A DNA stretch of 64,000 nucleotides, from the NCBI RefSeq assembly GCF_002878395.1, contig NC_061119.1:46888281-46952280 (forward strand), written 5' to 3'. The position numbers were made by a program, and so were the translations under genes. Below the pieces are notes generated by a model that saw nothing but the letters and a program-made list of their open reading frames with translations, was not told where the DNA came from and ran no database searches. Source of the stretch: Capsicum annuum (taxonomy: Eukaryota; Streptophyta; Magnoliopsida; Solanales; Solanaceae). Positions 1 through 10,350 of the stretch are shown one piece after another; the stretch's first letter is position 1, and each line of letters opens with the position of its first letter.

Positions 1-343
1 CTGTAACATAGCAGCGTGGCACACCAATATCGTGGAGGCTAATCTCCGTGCCACACTGTTATCGCGGAGCTCCAGTGGCGTGGCATGTTACTATCATGGA
101 GGCACACTACCTCGAAGTCCAAAATATCCCCAAACCTCTTTCAAATATTTGAAAACTTTTCTAAAACACTCTTTTAACAACAGTAAACATAATTCAAGTC
201 AAAAATTGACATTACGCATGTGGGAGGGTCAAAAATAAAATAATTGAAGATTTGCGTTGTCTCACACTTGTCAAGTTTGACGAATTGTTGCCTACACTTC
301 CTTGTATGTTGCTAGCTTTTTTTCATGACAGAGTTATATTTTA
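1..343. repeat. LTR-like repeat scrap, no gene
   Basis: The first 110 bases carry short CG-containing phrases (gcgtggca, atcgcggagc) like those in the U3 parts of the gypsy LTRs near 24.5, 55.6 and 60.2 kb. This suggests a fragment of a related LTR. No terminus or target duplication is visible and the short open frame here has no recognisable content. The rest is plain AT-rich sequence. Confidence 0.3.
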
Positions 344-593
344 CTCCCTCCGTTCTAAAAAAAATGACCTACTTTGACTTGACACAAAGTTTAAGAAAAT
401 AAAGAAGACTTTTGAATCTTTTGACCTTAAATTAAAGTTGTGTCAAATATACCAAAATGCCCTTTAGTCTTGTGGTCCTAAACATGTCATGTGAAAAGTT
501 GAAATTAAAGTATTGTCAAAAAAAAGAAAGGGGTCATTATTTTTTAAACGGACTAAAAAGAAAATTAGGTCATTCTTTTTTAAATGGAGGGAG
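344..593. mobile_element. Stowaway-type MITE (Tc1/mariner), 250 bp
   Basis: The left end reads CTCCCTCCGTTCTAAAAAAA and the right end is its inverted near-copy, ending in taaatggagggag. The inverted match extends about 28 bases into the element, to the AATGACCTA block. The element is flanked by TA at 342-343 and 594-595, the duplication expected of Tc1/mariner elements. No transposase is encoded, so it would depend on a mariner-like transposase elsewhere. The small plus-strand open frame that starts inside it (513) is a by-product of the A-rich right arm. Confidence 0.9.
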
Positions 594-2039
594 TATTACG
601 TAAGTGAACTTGATCATGCTAAACTTCTACTATCCTTGTATCGACTCCCACCTGATCAATTTGGATTAGAATTCTTATTTGATCCCGGTTGTAATTTTCT
701 TACTACATTTCATGATGCTATAAGTTATTATGCATCCATTGTTGTGGATAACTCCAAGGAGATCATTCATATATTATCCTTCCATAGTGATTCCATGTTC
801 AATAATTGATGTATTTTGAATCAATTCTCATTTGATCCTTGTGCAAATCTGTCTACTATAACTTCAAGTAGACGCCTCCAAGTTCATTGATTGTAAACTG
901 GGTCTGTGCACACACTCGTACTTGTGAAAGAAATATTTTAGATTTGGGATCTAGGAACTCATTCTGTGTTCATGGCTACAAGTTCAGGTGTCACTGGACT
1001 TTCTATGTTGCCTCGATGGAGTGGATTTTCTCTGCCAGTATCTGGAAGTCAATATTTAAGAGTGTTGAAATTAACATGGAGCATGTTCATCCTGAGTATC
1101 TAAACTTGCATCACAAAATACAACGCCTACGAAAAAAGGGGCATAAGTACAAGGGGAATAGTATTCATATGTAAAATAATATGGAATAAGACATAAGAAT
1201 ACTATTTGATTTGAAAGGGCACCAAAGATTATACAACACATAAATAGAAATCAAAAGGATTTAGTCATTAGGTTGAGTTGTTGACCTTAATGTTTTCATA
1301 TTTTATCATAGTTTATTATGGGAGTTTCTTGGGCAAGTTTGTCAAAAGGAGATTATGGAATACTACTTTGCCAAAGTTATAAACTTGTTAAAAAATTTGC
1401 CAAAAGGACACTTAAATCCACATCATCATCAACTTTTCCAACTTAAAAACTTCACCCACAAATTTTATAATAATTCACTTTACCCCAATACTTCTAACTT
1501 AATAAATTCATCCACAAGTTTTAAATAATACACTTCAACCCATTCCATCATCCACCATTATATATACAAAAATATCTAGGTTTTTAAAAATATTAAATAA
1601 AAAAAATTCAAAAGCTAAAAATAGAAGGTGGTTGTTTTTCCCACCAAAAAACTCCGATTCTGGCTACTTTTCCGACGTTATTTTTCGGCAATAAGCTCTA
1701 AATCAGTCCACAAACATAATAAGCTTGTCCATTGCACCAATTATTTCCCCATTTGTTTGGTATCTTCTCAAACACACTTTCCACCATTGTTAAAAAGCTT
1801 GAAACCATTCACATTACTCAAAACCACTTTAGAAAGTACATTACAGTAGCTCAGGCGACTCCAAGTTCATTTCTCTATTTCAAAAACCCAAGGATCGTTG
1901 ATTAGAAGCAATATTTGTAATTTCACAGTTTTCATACGGATAGCTGCCCAATCATCGATAACTGATCGTCATTCATAGATCGTGAATATAACCCGACCTA
2001 GACCATAAGCATAATCTATCATCGACCAAAGCCTAATTC
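594..2039. other. No recognised gene; upstream region of the MULE transposase relic
   Basis: Two short plus-strand open frames (around 600-809 and 887-1174) have unremarkable composition and match no family I know. From about 1370 the text becomes T-rich and repetitive (caaaaggag and ccaaaaggaca phrases), then CT-rich (1620-1850). This could be the terminal and 5' untranslated part of the Mutator-like element that follows. I could not find a convincing terminal inverted repeat partner, so the left edge of that element is undefined. Confidence 0.3.
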
Positions 2040-4298
2040 CATGATGTCTATTACAGAATTTATTCTAGTTTCTGGTGATTTCATGGGAGAATGGGTGAAG
2101 ACTCACAAATGCTGAAAATGGAGATCTTTTACCAAGGTGACAATTCCTGTTGCTGTTCACTGTAATAGTTCGTACAATGAATTGGTTACAAGCGTAATGT
2201 AGAGGGGGATCTAGATTGCACGCCGGGCGACGTGGTGATTAGTAATCTAATGAATTCGAGGGAAAAGGTGAATCCTACGATCATAAATAGTGATGTATGT
2301 GTGCTGATGTACATGATGGATATCGATGCAGATGGCTTTAGGCCTATTTTAAGAATAAATATAGTTGAGAGGTTCTTCGAAGGATCGATAATTTTATCAG
2401 AACCCCCACCTCTACGCCTGGCAGTCGAAGATGATTTCAGTGATGATGGCGATCATCCTATTAATGCGAAGATGATTCTATGCATATGGAAGATGTTTCA
2501 TCAGACCCACAAGACGATGAAGAAAATCGTGAAAAGGGATCACAACTGGGATATTCCTTCACCGATAGAGCCAATTTCTATCTCGATCAAATATTCACCG
2601 ATAAGAAAGTGCTCAAATGCTACTAAATGCAGCAACGGTGAGGCAGTGTTTTGATTATTGTTTGGAGAAGAACTGCACCAAATTCTTGAAGAAAAAATAC
2701 TTATCTCGTGGTTGTGGCTGGTCATTGAGGGAAATAAAGTACAAAACCTCATGCTGATTTTGCATATAGAAGTATGTCTGGTTGCACATGTGCGGTGTTG
2801 AACAGACCACCCGCAGGCATAAGAGATTGTTCTTCGAATTGATTGGTTCACTATACATAAATCATTTTCGGCATGGTAAGGGTCCAAGAATAAGGAAAAT
2901 TCAAAAAATTGTGTTTGAGGAGTTGCATTGCCATGCAAACTATTGGATGTGTTGGAAAGAAAGCGTAATTGCGAAGAACATCATTTGCGGGACACCGGAG
3001 CACGGATATGCTTGCTTGCCGACTTTTTTCCACATGGTGGAGTTGTTGAATCCAGGGTCTTCCTACTTCATCATGGTAAACCAAATTAATGGATCATTTT
3101 TTAATACTTCTTAGCATTCAGAGCTTGCATACGGGGATATGCCCACATGAGAAAGGAAATTGCCATCGATGGAACACATTTGTATGGAAAGTACGAGAGC
3201 GTGTTGCTAAGTGCAGTTGCACAGGACACTGAAAATCACATCTTTCCAATTTTTTTTTGTGTCGTTGATAAAGAGAAAGATGCTTCTTAGACCTTCTTAC
3301 TACAGAAGTTTAAGTCTATCATAGAAGATGAACTAGATCTATATGTCATCTCCGATAGGCACATCAACATTACCAATGCCTTCTCCCATGTTTACAATCA
3401 TGGATTTTGCATGAGGCACTTTGCTGAAAATCTATGTGTAAATCAGCACTGTGGAGAACATCTTTATCTGTTCTACGCCATGGCAAAGGCGTATACTATT
3501 GATGAGTTTAGCGAGCATTTTTTCAAATTGAAGAATAATATCTCCGAGGCAGCATATGTCCTTAAAAATGTGCTTGGTTTTGAGAAATGGAGTAGAGCAC
3601 ACTTCCCGAGCAAAAGGTATGATGTGATGACCACAAACATCGCCGAGTCGCTTAATTCGATGTTGATGGATGAACGGGAGTATCCCGTGTCGTACATATT
3701 CAATTCAATTGCTAAATATTTGGTGAAAAGTTTAGGGAGCGGCATGCCTTTGTCGACGGTCAAAACAACAAATTTGTGCCTTGTGCTGAAAGGATCCTAA
3801 GGGATAAAAAGAGTATGAGTGATTCCTTGTATATGACTGATGCAAATGGGGGTATCAACCAATTCACGGTGTTTGACAACAACGTTACTTCCAAGGTCAA
3901 TCTGCTGGAGAGGAGTTGTTCTTATAAAAAATTTGACTTGGTGAAAATGCTGTGCGAACATGCGATGGCAGCTTTGCGGGCAAAGTATGGTGATGGCGTA
4001 GATTATGGTAACTCCATATATAAGTACTCTTCGTCAATTTATAAAGCTAAAACTTACCTCCTCATGTACTCGGAAGCTATTAACATTGTCCCTCCAGAGG
4101 CCAAATGGACTGTGCCACAGAAAGTGCAAAACACTAAGATTTCTCCACCCCCCCTACGATCGCAAACTTGGAAGGAAGAAAGTCAAATATACTAAGGGCG
4201 TCGGTAAGACATTCAAGTCCAAAAGGAGGAATAGGTGTTCAATATGCAATAAATCCACGCACAAAAGAACCACATGTAGAATTACCAACAAATTGTAG
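2040..4298 (+). pseudogene. MULE (Mutator-like) transposase, decayed
   Basis: This is the catalytic gene of a plant Mutator-like element. In order it has an N-terminal part with GFRPILRINIVERFFEG, a FAR1/MuDR-type DNA-binding block around 2650-3000, the MULE DDE domain, a SWIM zinc finger and a C-terminal CCHC knuckle. All three catalytic residues are visible: Asp in IDGTH (3168-3170), Asp in SDRH (3354-3356) and Glu in AESLN (3645-3647). The knuckle at about 4236-4277 reads C-x2-C-x4-H-x4-C and is intact. The SWIM finger is damaged: the second Cys of its CxC is Tyr (SCSYKKFD). The reading frame shifts near 2640, 3110, 3720-3775 and 4150, and there is an in-frame TAG near 3288. It cannot make a full protein. 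The family call is secure; the exact 5' end is inferred. Confidence 0.9.
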
Positions 4299-4787
4299 GC
4301 AACCTTTTTTCTTTGCTTCAGTTGTAAAACTATTGTTTTGGGGGATAAAGTTCATTTCTGTAGAATTTAGCATTCAGTTGTAATCGACTTAAAGTATTGT
4401 CTACGATAGACTACATAAATTCTATGGTATATCATTCACACGGTCTATAAAATATTATGTATTGGCTATATGATTGCTCATCAAACACACTATGTTAGTC
4501 TTTTTACCACCTTATCTCTCCAATCGATGCAATGAATCATTGTTTTCTATTCCTATTTAATGAAAACTTGCAGAAATGTCTGTTCACAAGAAAAACTGTT
4601 GGTATTCGCAAACCAAGCATTTTTTCTTCTTACATACGTTGACTGGCCATTGGGTGGATAAATAAAAGGACGTCATCTATAGGTCTATAAGTAAAGTGCC
4701 TATTTCTACGTAACCTTTCACTTGTCCCTAAACCCAAAACATCAGAAAACCTCTTCTTTTTCTTTCTCTTCACCCAAATCAAAAAAC
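4299..4787. promoter_or_regulatory. Spacer with candidate promoter (TATA-like at 4658-4669)
   Basis: This is AT-rich spacer after the transposase relic. GTCTACGATAGAC at 4399-4411 is a near-palindrome that recurs in both arms of the foldback further on. A TATA-like gataaataaaag lies about 120 bases before the ATG at 4788, followed by a CT-rich leader (4750-4780). The arrangement looks like a plant promoter and 5' UTR. No expression evidence is available here. Confidence 0.35.
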
Positions 4788-5141
4788 ATGCCTCCAAGAA
4801 GGATACCCCTGCGCCCCGTCAGATGTGTTCCCCCAAGACACTAGGACCTCCTCCTTCTTAAGAATGATTTCGATCTCCTGTTCTATGGCCTAGGTCAAAA
4901 CCGCATCTACCTAGAGAGGAAACTCCGTCGAATTGCTCGTTTCCTGAGGGCAATTCTAGAAAGGCTTGGAATAGATGGCCCTGACTACCCCAACATCCCC
5001 GTGAAATCTGCTTTTTATTTTTTTATTTTGTTTTATGTTTATAAGTTTTTATTTTGTGTTCATTGCAGAAGAAGCTTTCTTGTAGGATTGTTGTTAAAAG
5101 AAAGCTTCTTCTTTCTTTTTGCTTATTTTGGTTGTTCTGGA
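4788..5141 (+). pseudogene. Small unknown ORF with one internal stop
   Basis: From ATG 4788 the frame reads MPPRRIPLRPVRCVPPRH, then a single TAG (4842-4844), then stays open to a TGA near 5141. The segment 4845-4990 is clearly less AT-rich than its surroundings and encodes a charged, Arg/Leu-rich stretch (NRIYLERKLRRIARFLR). The part after 5000 is hydrophobic and T-rich and may be intron or 3' UTR. A TATA-like box and CT-rich leader precede it. I do not recognise the family. Its place between a MULE transposase and a GRF gene suggests element cargo, but a captured host exon is equally possible. Confidence 0.4.
5068..5111. other. Short perfect hairpin, 14-bp stem
   Basis: GAAGAAGCTTTCTT (5068-5081) and AAGAAAGCTTCTTC (5098-5111) are exact reverse complements around a 16-base loop. 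It lies at the 3' side of the unknown ORF. There is no T-run of the bacterial terminator kind, as expected in a plant. It may be a chance product of CT-rich sequence or part of a transcript structure. Confidence 0.6.
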
Positions 5142-5410
5142 TGATATTCCAATGTTATCAATGTAAAAATCATATGATTATGGAATGAACAAAGTATTTC
5201 TGTTTTCAAATTGAGTTTCCCTCTTTTTGGTTATTGTTATTTTTTGTATTAGCATCTGTAGTGAATGCATCTGTAAATACATATCACATAAACAGTTAAT
5301 CGTCGATCACGTAAATAGTCTATACTCAATCACATATGTAATCTTCCATCGACCTAACATAGTAGTCGATCATCGATCATATGAATCGATGGACCAGCAA
5401 CTAAATTAAT

Positions 5411-5664
5411 ACAGATAATAACAAGTTTTGAGGCTGGGGCTGATGGAATAAAATAATTAAATTAGAAATGATATAAACAGATAATAACATATTTTGGGGT
5501 TGGTGGAATAAAATAATTAAAGTAAAAATGATATAACTAGATAATAGCATGTGTTGGGACTGGTGGAATAAAATAATTAAATTAAAACTGATTTAAACTG
5601 ATAATAACATATTTTGGGGCTGGTGGAATAAAATAATTAAATTAAAAATGATTTAAATAGACAA
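5411..5664. repeat. 60-bp tandem repeat, about 4 copies
   Basis: The phrase ggtggaataaaataattaaa recurs exactly every 60 bases through 5461-5640, with a diverged copy before (5411-5460) and a partial copy after. Units also share ataataacatattttggggc. Copies differ at only a few positions each. The array sits immediately left of the 930-bp foldback, inside the MULE neighbourhood. Confidence 0.9.
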
Positions 5665-5705
5665 TGTCTAACTGTTGGTGACACTTAATAGACTATCATC
5701 GATAT

Positions 5706-6635
5706 TGGAACAGTAATTTTATTTTTAGGAACTAGTGGTGAAACTTAATAGATCGCCGTGGATCATGACCAATGTCAGCCATCAACGAGATACTAAAGTC
5801 TACCGTAGACAGGACCAGTCTATCGTAGACCTATACCTGTAGGAGTGCATCGATAGATCTCTTATTTATGTGTAGACCACGGTGATCTACGTACACTGCT
5901 ATAGACCAACACTTGGATGTTGTTTAAAAGAGAATAAATAAATTAAAAATAAATGTAGGGTGGGTTTCTACATATGTGAGAGAGTGTAAATAAGTCACAC
6001 AATCATATTAGAGATTATACAAATTAGGGGTGGTTTATCAAGAAGTATGTGGATGGGTAGTGGTTGAATGTTCAATAGCCTAAGGGTAATGTTTGTCAAA
6101 GCACAAGTATGTTTTGTGGATATATTTTGTATTTGATGACTACATATTCCACATACTCCTTCAATCACCACACCCAAATCAAAATATTATGTGGAATGGA
6201 TAGTGGTTGAACAATCATCATCCTCAATACATACTTATGCTTTGAGAAACATTACTCTTAGGAGATTGAATATTCAATCACTGCCCATACACACACTCCT
6301 TAATACACCACTCTTAATTTGTGTAACCTCTAATATGATTGTGTGACTTATTTACACTCCCTCACATGTGTAAAAACCCACCCTACATTTATTTTTAATT
6401 TATTTATTCTCTTTTAAACAACATCCAATTGTTGGTCTATAGCAGTGTACGTAGATCACCGTGGTCTATACATAAGTAAGAGATCCATCGATGCACTCCT
6501 ACAGGTCTAGGTCTATGATAGACCGGTCCTGTCTACGATAGACTTTAGTATCACGTTGATGGCTGACATTGGTCATGATCTATGATAGTCTATTAAGTTT
6601 CACCACCAGCTCCAAAAAAGAAAATTACTGTTCCA
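5706..6635. mobile_element. 930-bp foldback (two ~420-bp inverted arms)
   Basis: The left arm (about 5706-6113) and right arm (about 6226-6635) are reverse complements over nearly their whole length, at roughly 85-90% by eye, with a spacer of about 110 bases. Matched landmarks are tggaacagtaatttt against aaaattactgttcca, the gtcacacaatcatattagag block, and the caaagcacaagtatg block. Both arms carry near-palindromic GTCTAYCGTAGAC motifs (5798-5810, 5818-5830, 6511-6523, 6531-6543). No transposase is encoded and no clean target duplication is visible at the edges. It may be a non-autonomous Mutator/foldback element or an internal inverted duplication of a larger MULE. Its transcript would fold into a long hairpin. 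Confidence 0.8.
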
Positions 6636-6684
6636 ACGGTAACAAACAACAAGTTTTGCACTTAACACATCTTTTTTTACTTCA

Positions 6685-6692
6685 TATATAAA
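6685..6692 (+). promoter_or_regulatory. TATA box of the GRF gene
   Basis: TATATAAA lies about 59 bases before the ATG at 6751 and just right of the foldback's right arm. Spacing and sequence fit a plant core promoter. Inferred from sequence only. Confidence 0.5.
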
Positions 6693-6750
6693 GTCGTCAC
6701 TCCCTCATTATTTTATTTCATCAACTTTGCTTTTATTTAAAACTTCTTCA

Positions 6751-7251
6751 ATGTCTCAAGCATCTCAAACATCCAATTCTAAAAAAACTCTAATTTTTTA
6801 TTGTGGGAATGCGGTTGTCTTGAGGACATCACGCACGGACTCAAATTCAGGTCGCAAATTTTATAACTGTGCAATTGCAAAGGTGAGTCGTGTATGTCTT
6901 TTTTATAATGTTAAGCTAATCTTTATGTAATTATAATTTATTTTCTAGGATAATGGCGTATGCTCGTTTTTTAAATAGCTAGATGAGCTATCACCTCCAA
7001 GCAGTCCATCAACATTTCGTGGCTCAGCAAAATTTAATCTACTACAGAGGCTCCAAGAATGCGAAGAAAATAGAATTTTTCTTATGATATTTTTTAAAGA
7101 AGCCGAAGAACAAAGGGATCACCTTAAAGTATTGCTACATGACACCCAAATAGAGAGGGATCAACAAAAACAAAAATTGATTTTCGCCGAAGAAAGGGAG
7201 AATGGCCTAAAAGTGATGTTATGTGCTATAATGCTAATATTCGTTCTTTGA
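6751..7251 (+). pseudogene. GRF-type zinc-finger protein, one nonsense codon
   Basis: Exon 1 (6751-6882) starts MSQASQTSNSKKTLIFYCG and carries the first half of a GRF zinc finger, with the family signature SNSGRKFYNC. A 66-base intron with GTGAGT donor and CTAG acceptor (6883-6948) joins it to exon 2, which supplies the last part of the finger (VCSFFK). The usual Trp after FFK is TAG (6976-6978), a single-base change from TGG. After it the frame is open to TGA 7249-7251, giving a coiled-coil-like stretch and a short hydrophobic tail (VMLCAIMLIFVL) that looks like a C-terminal membrane anchor. That architecture is common among small plant GRF proteins, often found in transposon-rich DNA. The upstream start at 6727 is less likely, since the TATA-to-ATG layout and Ser-rich N-terminus favour 6751. 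Confidence 0.8.
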
Positions 7252-7362
7252 AAAAGTGTAACATGGATGTAGTGATATTGAATAAATAATAATACTTCTA
7301 TTTTTCTATAATATTAAACACTGTTTTTGATAGAATCATAGTCGATCAATCAATACATCAAC

Positions 7363-9450
7363 TTAAAATGGAGCAGTATGGTAATGATAGACTATGAAAG
7401 AAGTATACAAAAGATTAGATAAATATTCTATGAAATAAAAGAATGTCTCAAATATCCTACCAAATAGATCATTCAACACATTAACAATAAAATAATTCAA
7501 ATGTTTTTTTTCACTATTTTCCTCCTCATCAGCATACGTGTTGTTGATTTCATCAACGACATCCATGAACCCATCTTGTTTTTCTTCCTCACCTTCTTTT
7601 TTTCCTTACCTTCAACATCTTTTTCTTTCTCACCTTCCTTTTCTTCCTCAACTTCTTTTTTTTCTTTACCTTCAGCAGCTGCTTCTTTCTCACCTTTCTT
7701 TTCTTCCTTAGTTTCTTCTTTTTCTTTACTCGTTGCAGCTTTATCAGTTTCTTCTTTGTCAGCTTCTTTTTCTTATTCATCGGCTACTGCTCCTATTTTT
7801 TCTGCTTCTTCTTTTTCCTTGGCTTCTTTAACTACAACTCCTTCTTTTTCCATGCCTTATTCTTTAACTGCAGCTGCTTCTTTTCAACTTTTTCTTCTTC
7901 TACTGCAGGTGCTTCTTTTAAACTTTCTTCTTGGCTCTAATCTTATTCATCCTTCTTTTCTTCTTTGTTTTCCTCTTCCGCCACAATAGAGGCCAACTCA
8001 TACATTTTGCTTCATTTTTCTCCTTCTTCATTCCTCTCCAACTCACGAAGGTCCACAAGTACTATATTATCATATTACAAAGTGTTACTGATAATTAAAG
8101 TTGAAAATTCATTAACAACATCAATTATTGAATGAAGTAACCCCGCTCGTGTTGTCGCTCATTCTGTTCTTTTTCTTCAGTCGTTTCTCTCTAATATAAG
8201 CAGCAATATCCAACACCACTTCCTCGAGCGCAGCAACACGCTTTTAAAGATCCCCGTGGGATGAGCGGCCCTCTGCATCTTTGGAGGTACTTGGAGTATC
8301 ATCATTACCAATGCGTACTTCAACGGGGTTACCACCTAAATCCCCATCATCATCACTCTCCTCATTTGAAATAAGGACAGTCATCCCTTCTAATTCTTTC
8401 TTTAAGACATCGAGGATGTTATTCTTCACCTCATCTGTATATGGCTCAAAGGTAATCATGTAATCCATCTTCATCTCACGAAGAGTAAGGATGATGTACG
8501 GGTGTACGTTCTACAAAATATCAATTAACAATTACATAATATTCGATACAACAGTAGTATTATTATTACATCATAAAAAATAAGTTCATACCTCGGTAAC
8601 TTTTCCTTTGTACTTGAATAGGTCGCCTTCGATTATCTTGTCACTTTTTATAGTGTGCCATCTGAGGATGCGGGGAATGGGAAAGGGCTCATCCATTGAT
8701 TTTTAAGCAAATTTTCCAAGATGAGGAAAGGCCTCGTAGATTCAAACCTGTAATCAGTACAGTAGTGAAAAAAGAACTCAGAGTCTATGACAGAGTATAA
8801 ATAAAACAAGAATCTTCGATAAACTCACTAAAGGGTTTATGGTAGATACCATGAATGCCCAGGAAAATCTGAATAGAGCATAGGATGCCTTCTGCTTCGT
8901 ATCAAATACTTCCCTCTGCTTTTTCAGGATACTTTTATTTTTTAGATAGTCCAGGGTCAGTTGAAATATCTCTTTCCCCCATGGATAATTCTCGGAGAAA
9001 CTCAAAGAATCCACCATTCAAATTAGTTTCGTGTCAACAACCTTCGTCGAATCTTTTGCAAGCAACATGGTGTACAAGAACCACAGTAAACAACACTTAA
9101 ACTTCTGGTCCTCGTTCATCTTATTCCCTCTGATCAAGTGTAACAAGTTGGCTGCCGTAATATTTTTATTTTTCGTCACCTTAAAGCAAAAATGCTCCTC
9201 TTGTCTTACACCTTCTTCATTTTTTATTCATTGGGGTATGATGAGCAGTTCAACCCCGTGATTAATTAAAATTCTTTCAAGCCAAAACAGACAGACTTGT
9301 TGTTAACACAGAACCACATCTCATGACGCATCTTATCTTTCTTGATGCGTCGCAATAAAAAATAATGGACCAGATGCCCATTGAACTTGAGATGTTCCGG
9401 CAGGTTTCTCAAGTGTACGAAATAGATAAAAATAAGACAAAAATATAAGA
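7363..9450 (-). pseudogene. DUF1985 / Glu-Lys-rich protein of the transposon Ulp1-associated type, decayed
   Basis: Reading on the minus strand from 9450, the DUF1985 hallmarks appear: LVHYFLLRRIKKDK, then WFCVNNKSVCFGLKEF, a TAA, and LITGLNC. A later block (9017-8778) has the NYPWGKEIF motif. Then come RILRWHTIKSDKIIEG and an acidic block (NEESDDDGDLGG), and a coiled coil (VAALEEVVLDIAAYI) near 8200. About 7590-7900 is an A/G-rich tract that in one frame gives Glu/Lys repeats and in another Arg/Lys repeats. Frameshifts and stops separate the blocks, and some gaps may be introns. The C-terminal Ulp1 cysteine protease domain is not found. Such genes are known as cargo of plant MULEs. It runs convergent to the GRF gene. 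Confidence 0.75.
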
Positions 9451-10204
9451 AGTAGCAAATCTAAGTCCATAATTAAGTTAAATAATAATACTTTTACAAA
9501 AACTAAAATTTATAAAAAAAAATAGCAATATTTTAAGTGGGGCCAAGTCACTACCCGTCTTTTTATAGTTACCATGTGTAACTTCTCCTCTTTTCACGCA
9601 ACTGCATTTATCTCTTTCCTTTTCTTACTTTATCTCTTATTTCCTTTTTAATAGTTGATGTTTGTTACAACTAGGTGTATTTGGTTCAACAGAAATTTGG
9701 TTCGTTGAGGCTGGTTAGTGGTTGGTCGGAGATGAATTTTTCTGATGGGTTATTTGACTAAGGAGACTGGTTTGAGTTGAAACTCGTTGGTGTTGTTGGA
9801 TGGAGTTAATGGAGAGAATTCTCCATTGCCGTTGCTCTGTTCTCCTTTTAATTTATTTTTTAAATTTCAAGTTTAGCTGTTTTCTACGCCTACATAGTCG
9901 AAGAAATTAGTGACCGTTGAAGAGATGAGGTCGAAACATCGTAACAATCTAGAAAAGATGGACGAAATTATGAAAGAAAAGAGATTGAAAATATTTCTTC
10001 TCCAAAACTCCAAAAAAATTTAGAAATTAGAGAAAAAAATAAAGCAAAAGAAATTAGAGCAAAGAACAAAATTTTAAGTCAAGATGATTCAGAAGAAGAT
10101 AAAGAAGAAGCGGTATTGTATATGTATTTTAACACAATTGTATTTTGTAATGTATGCATGTTTGTATATATTACAAATATATTTAGTTGGTGGGTACTGA
10201 TTTT

Positions 10205-10210
<6 letters not shown>
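9451..10210. other. AT-rich spacer, no recognised gene
   Basis: This stretch is AT-rich with scattered purine-rich text. Around 9930-10110 a plus-strand stretch is rich in Lys and Glu codons but is broken by stops and matches nothing I know. No repeat boundary is seen. Confidence 0.3.
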
Positions 10211-10249
<39 letters not shown>

Positions 10250-10300
10250 ATATATATGTATATATGTATGTATATATATATATATGTATATGTATATATG

Positions 10301-10343
<43 letters not shown>
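10211..10343. repeat. (TA)n / (TATG)n microsatellite
   Basis: This is a near-continuous run of alternating TA broken by TATG units, ending in a pure TA run. Looser TATG/TGTA text continues to about 10660. All open frames across it (alternating Tyr/Ile) are artefacts of the repeat. Confidence 0.95.

Positions 10344-10350
<7 letters not shown>

Noticed and set aside
2540..3084. Three minus-strand frames of 67-132 codons
   Set aside because: They lie antisense to the MULE transposase DNA-binding region and have no motif.
5068..5111. Rho-independent terminator or microRNA precursor
   Set aside because: This is plant nuclear sequence, the stem is only 14 bp with a small loop, and low-complexity CT/GA text explains the symmetry.
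7501..7989. 162-codon plus-strand Ser/Phe-rich frame
   Set aside because: It is the complement of the Glu/Lys-rich tract of the minus-strand DUF1985 gene relic. CT-rich repeats stay open on both strands.
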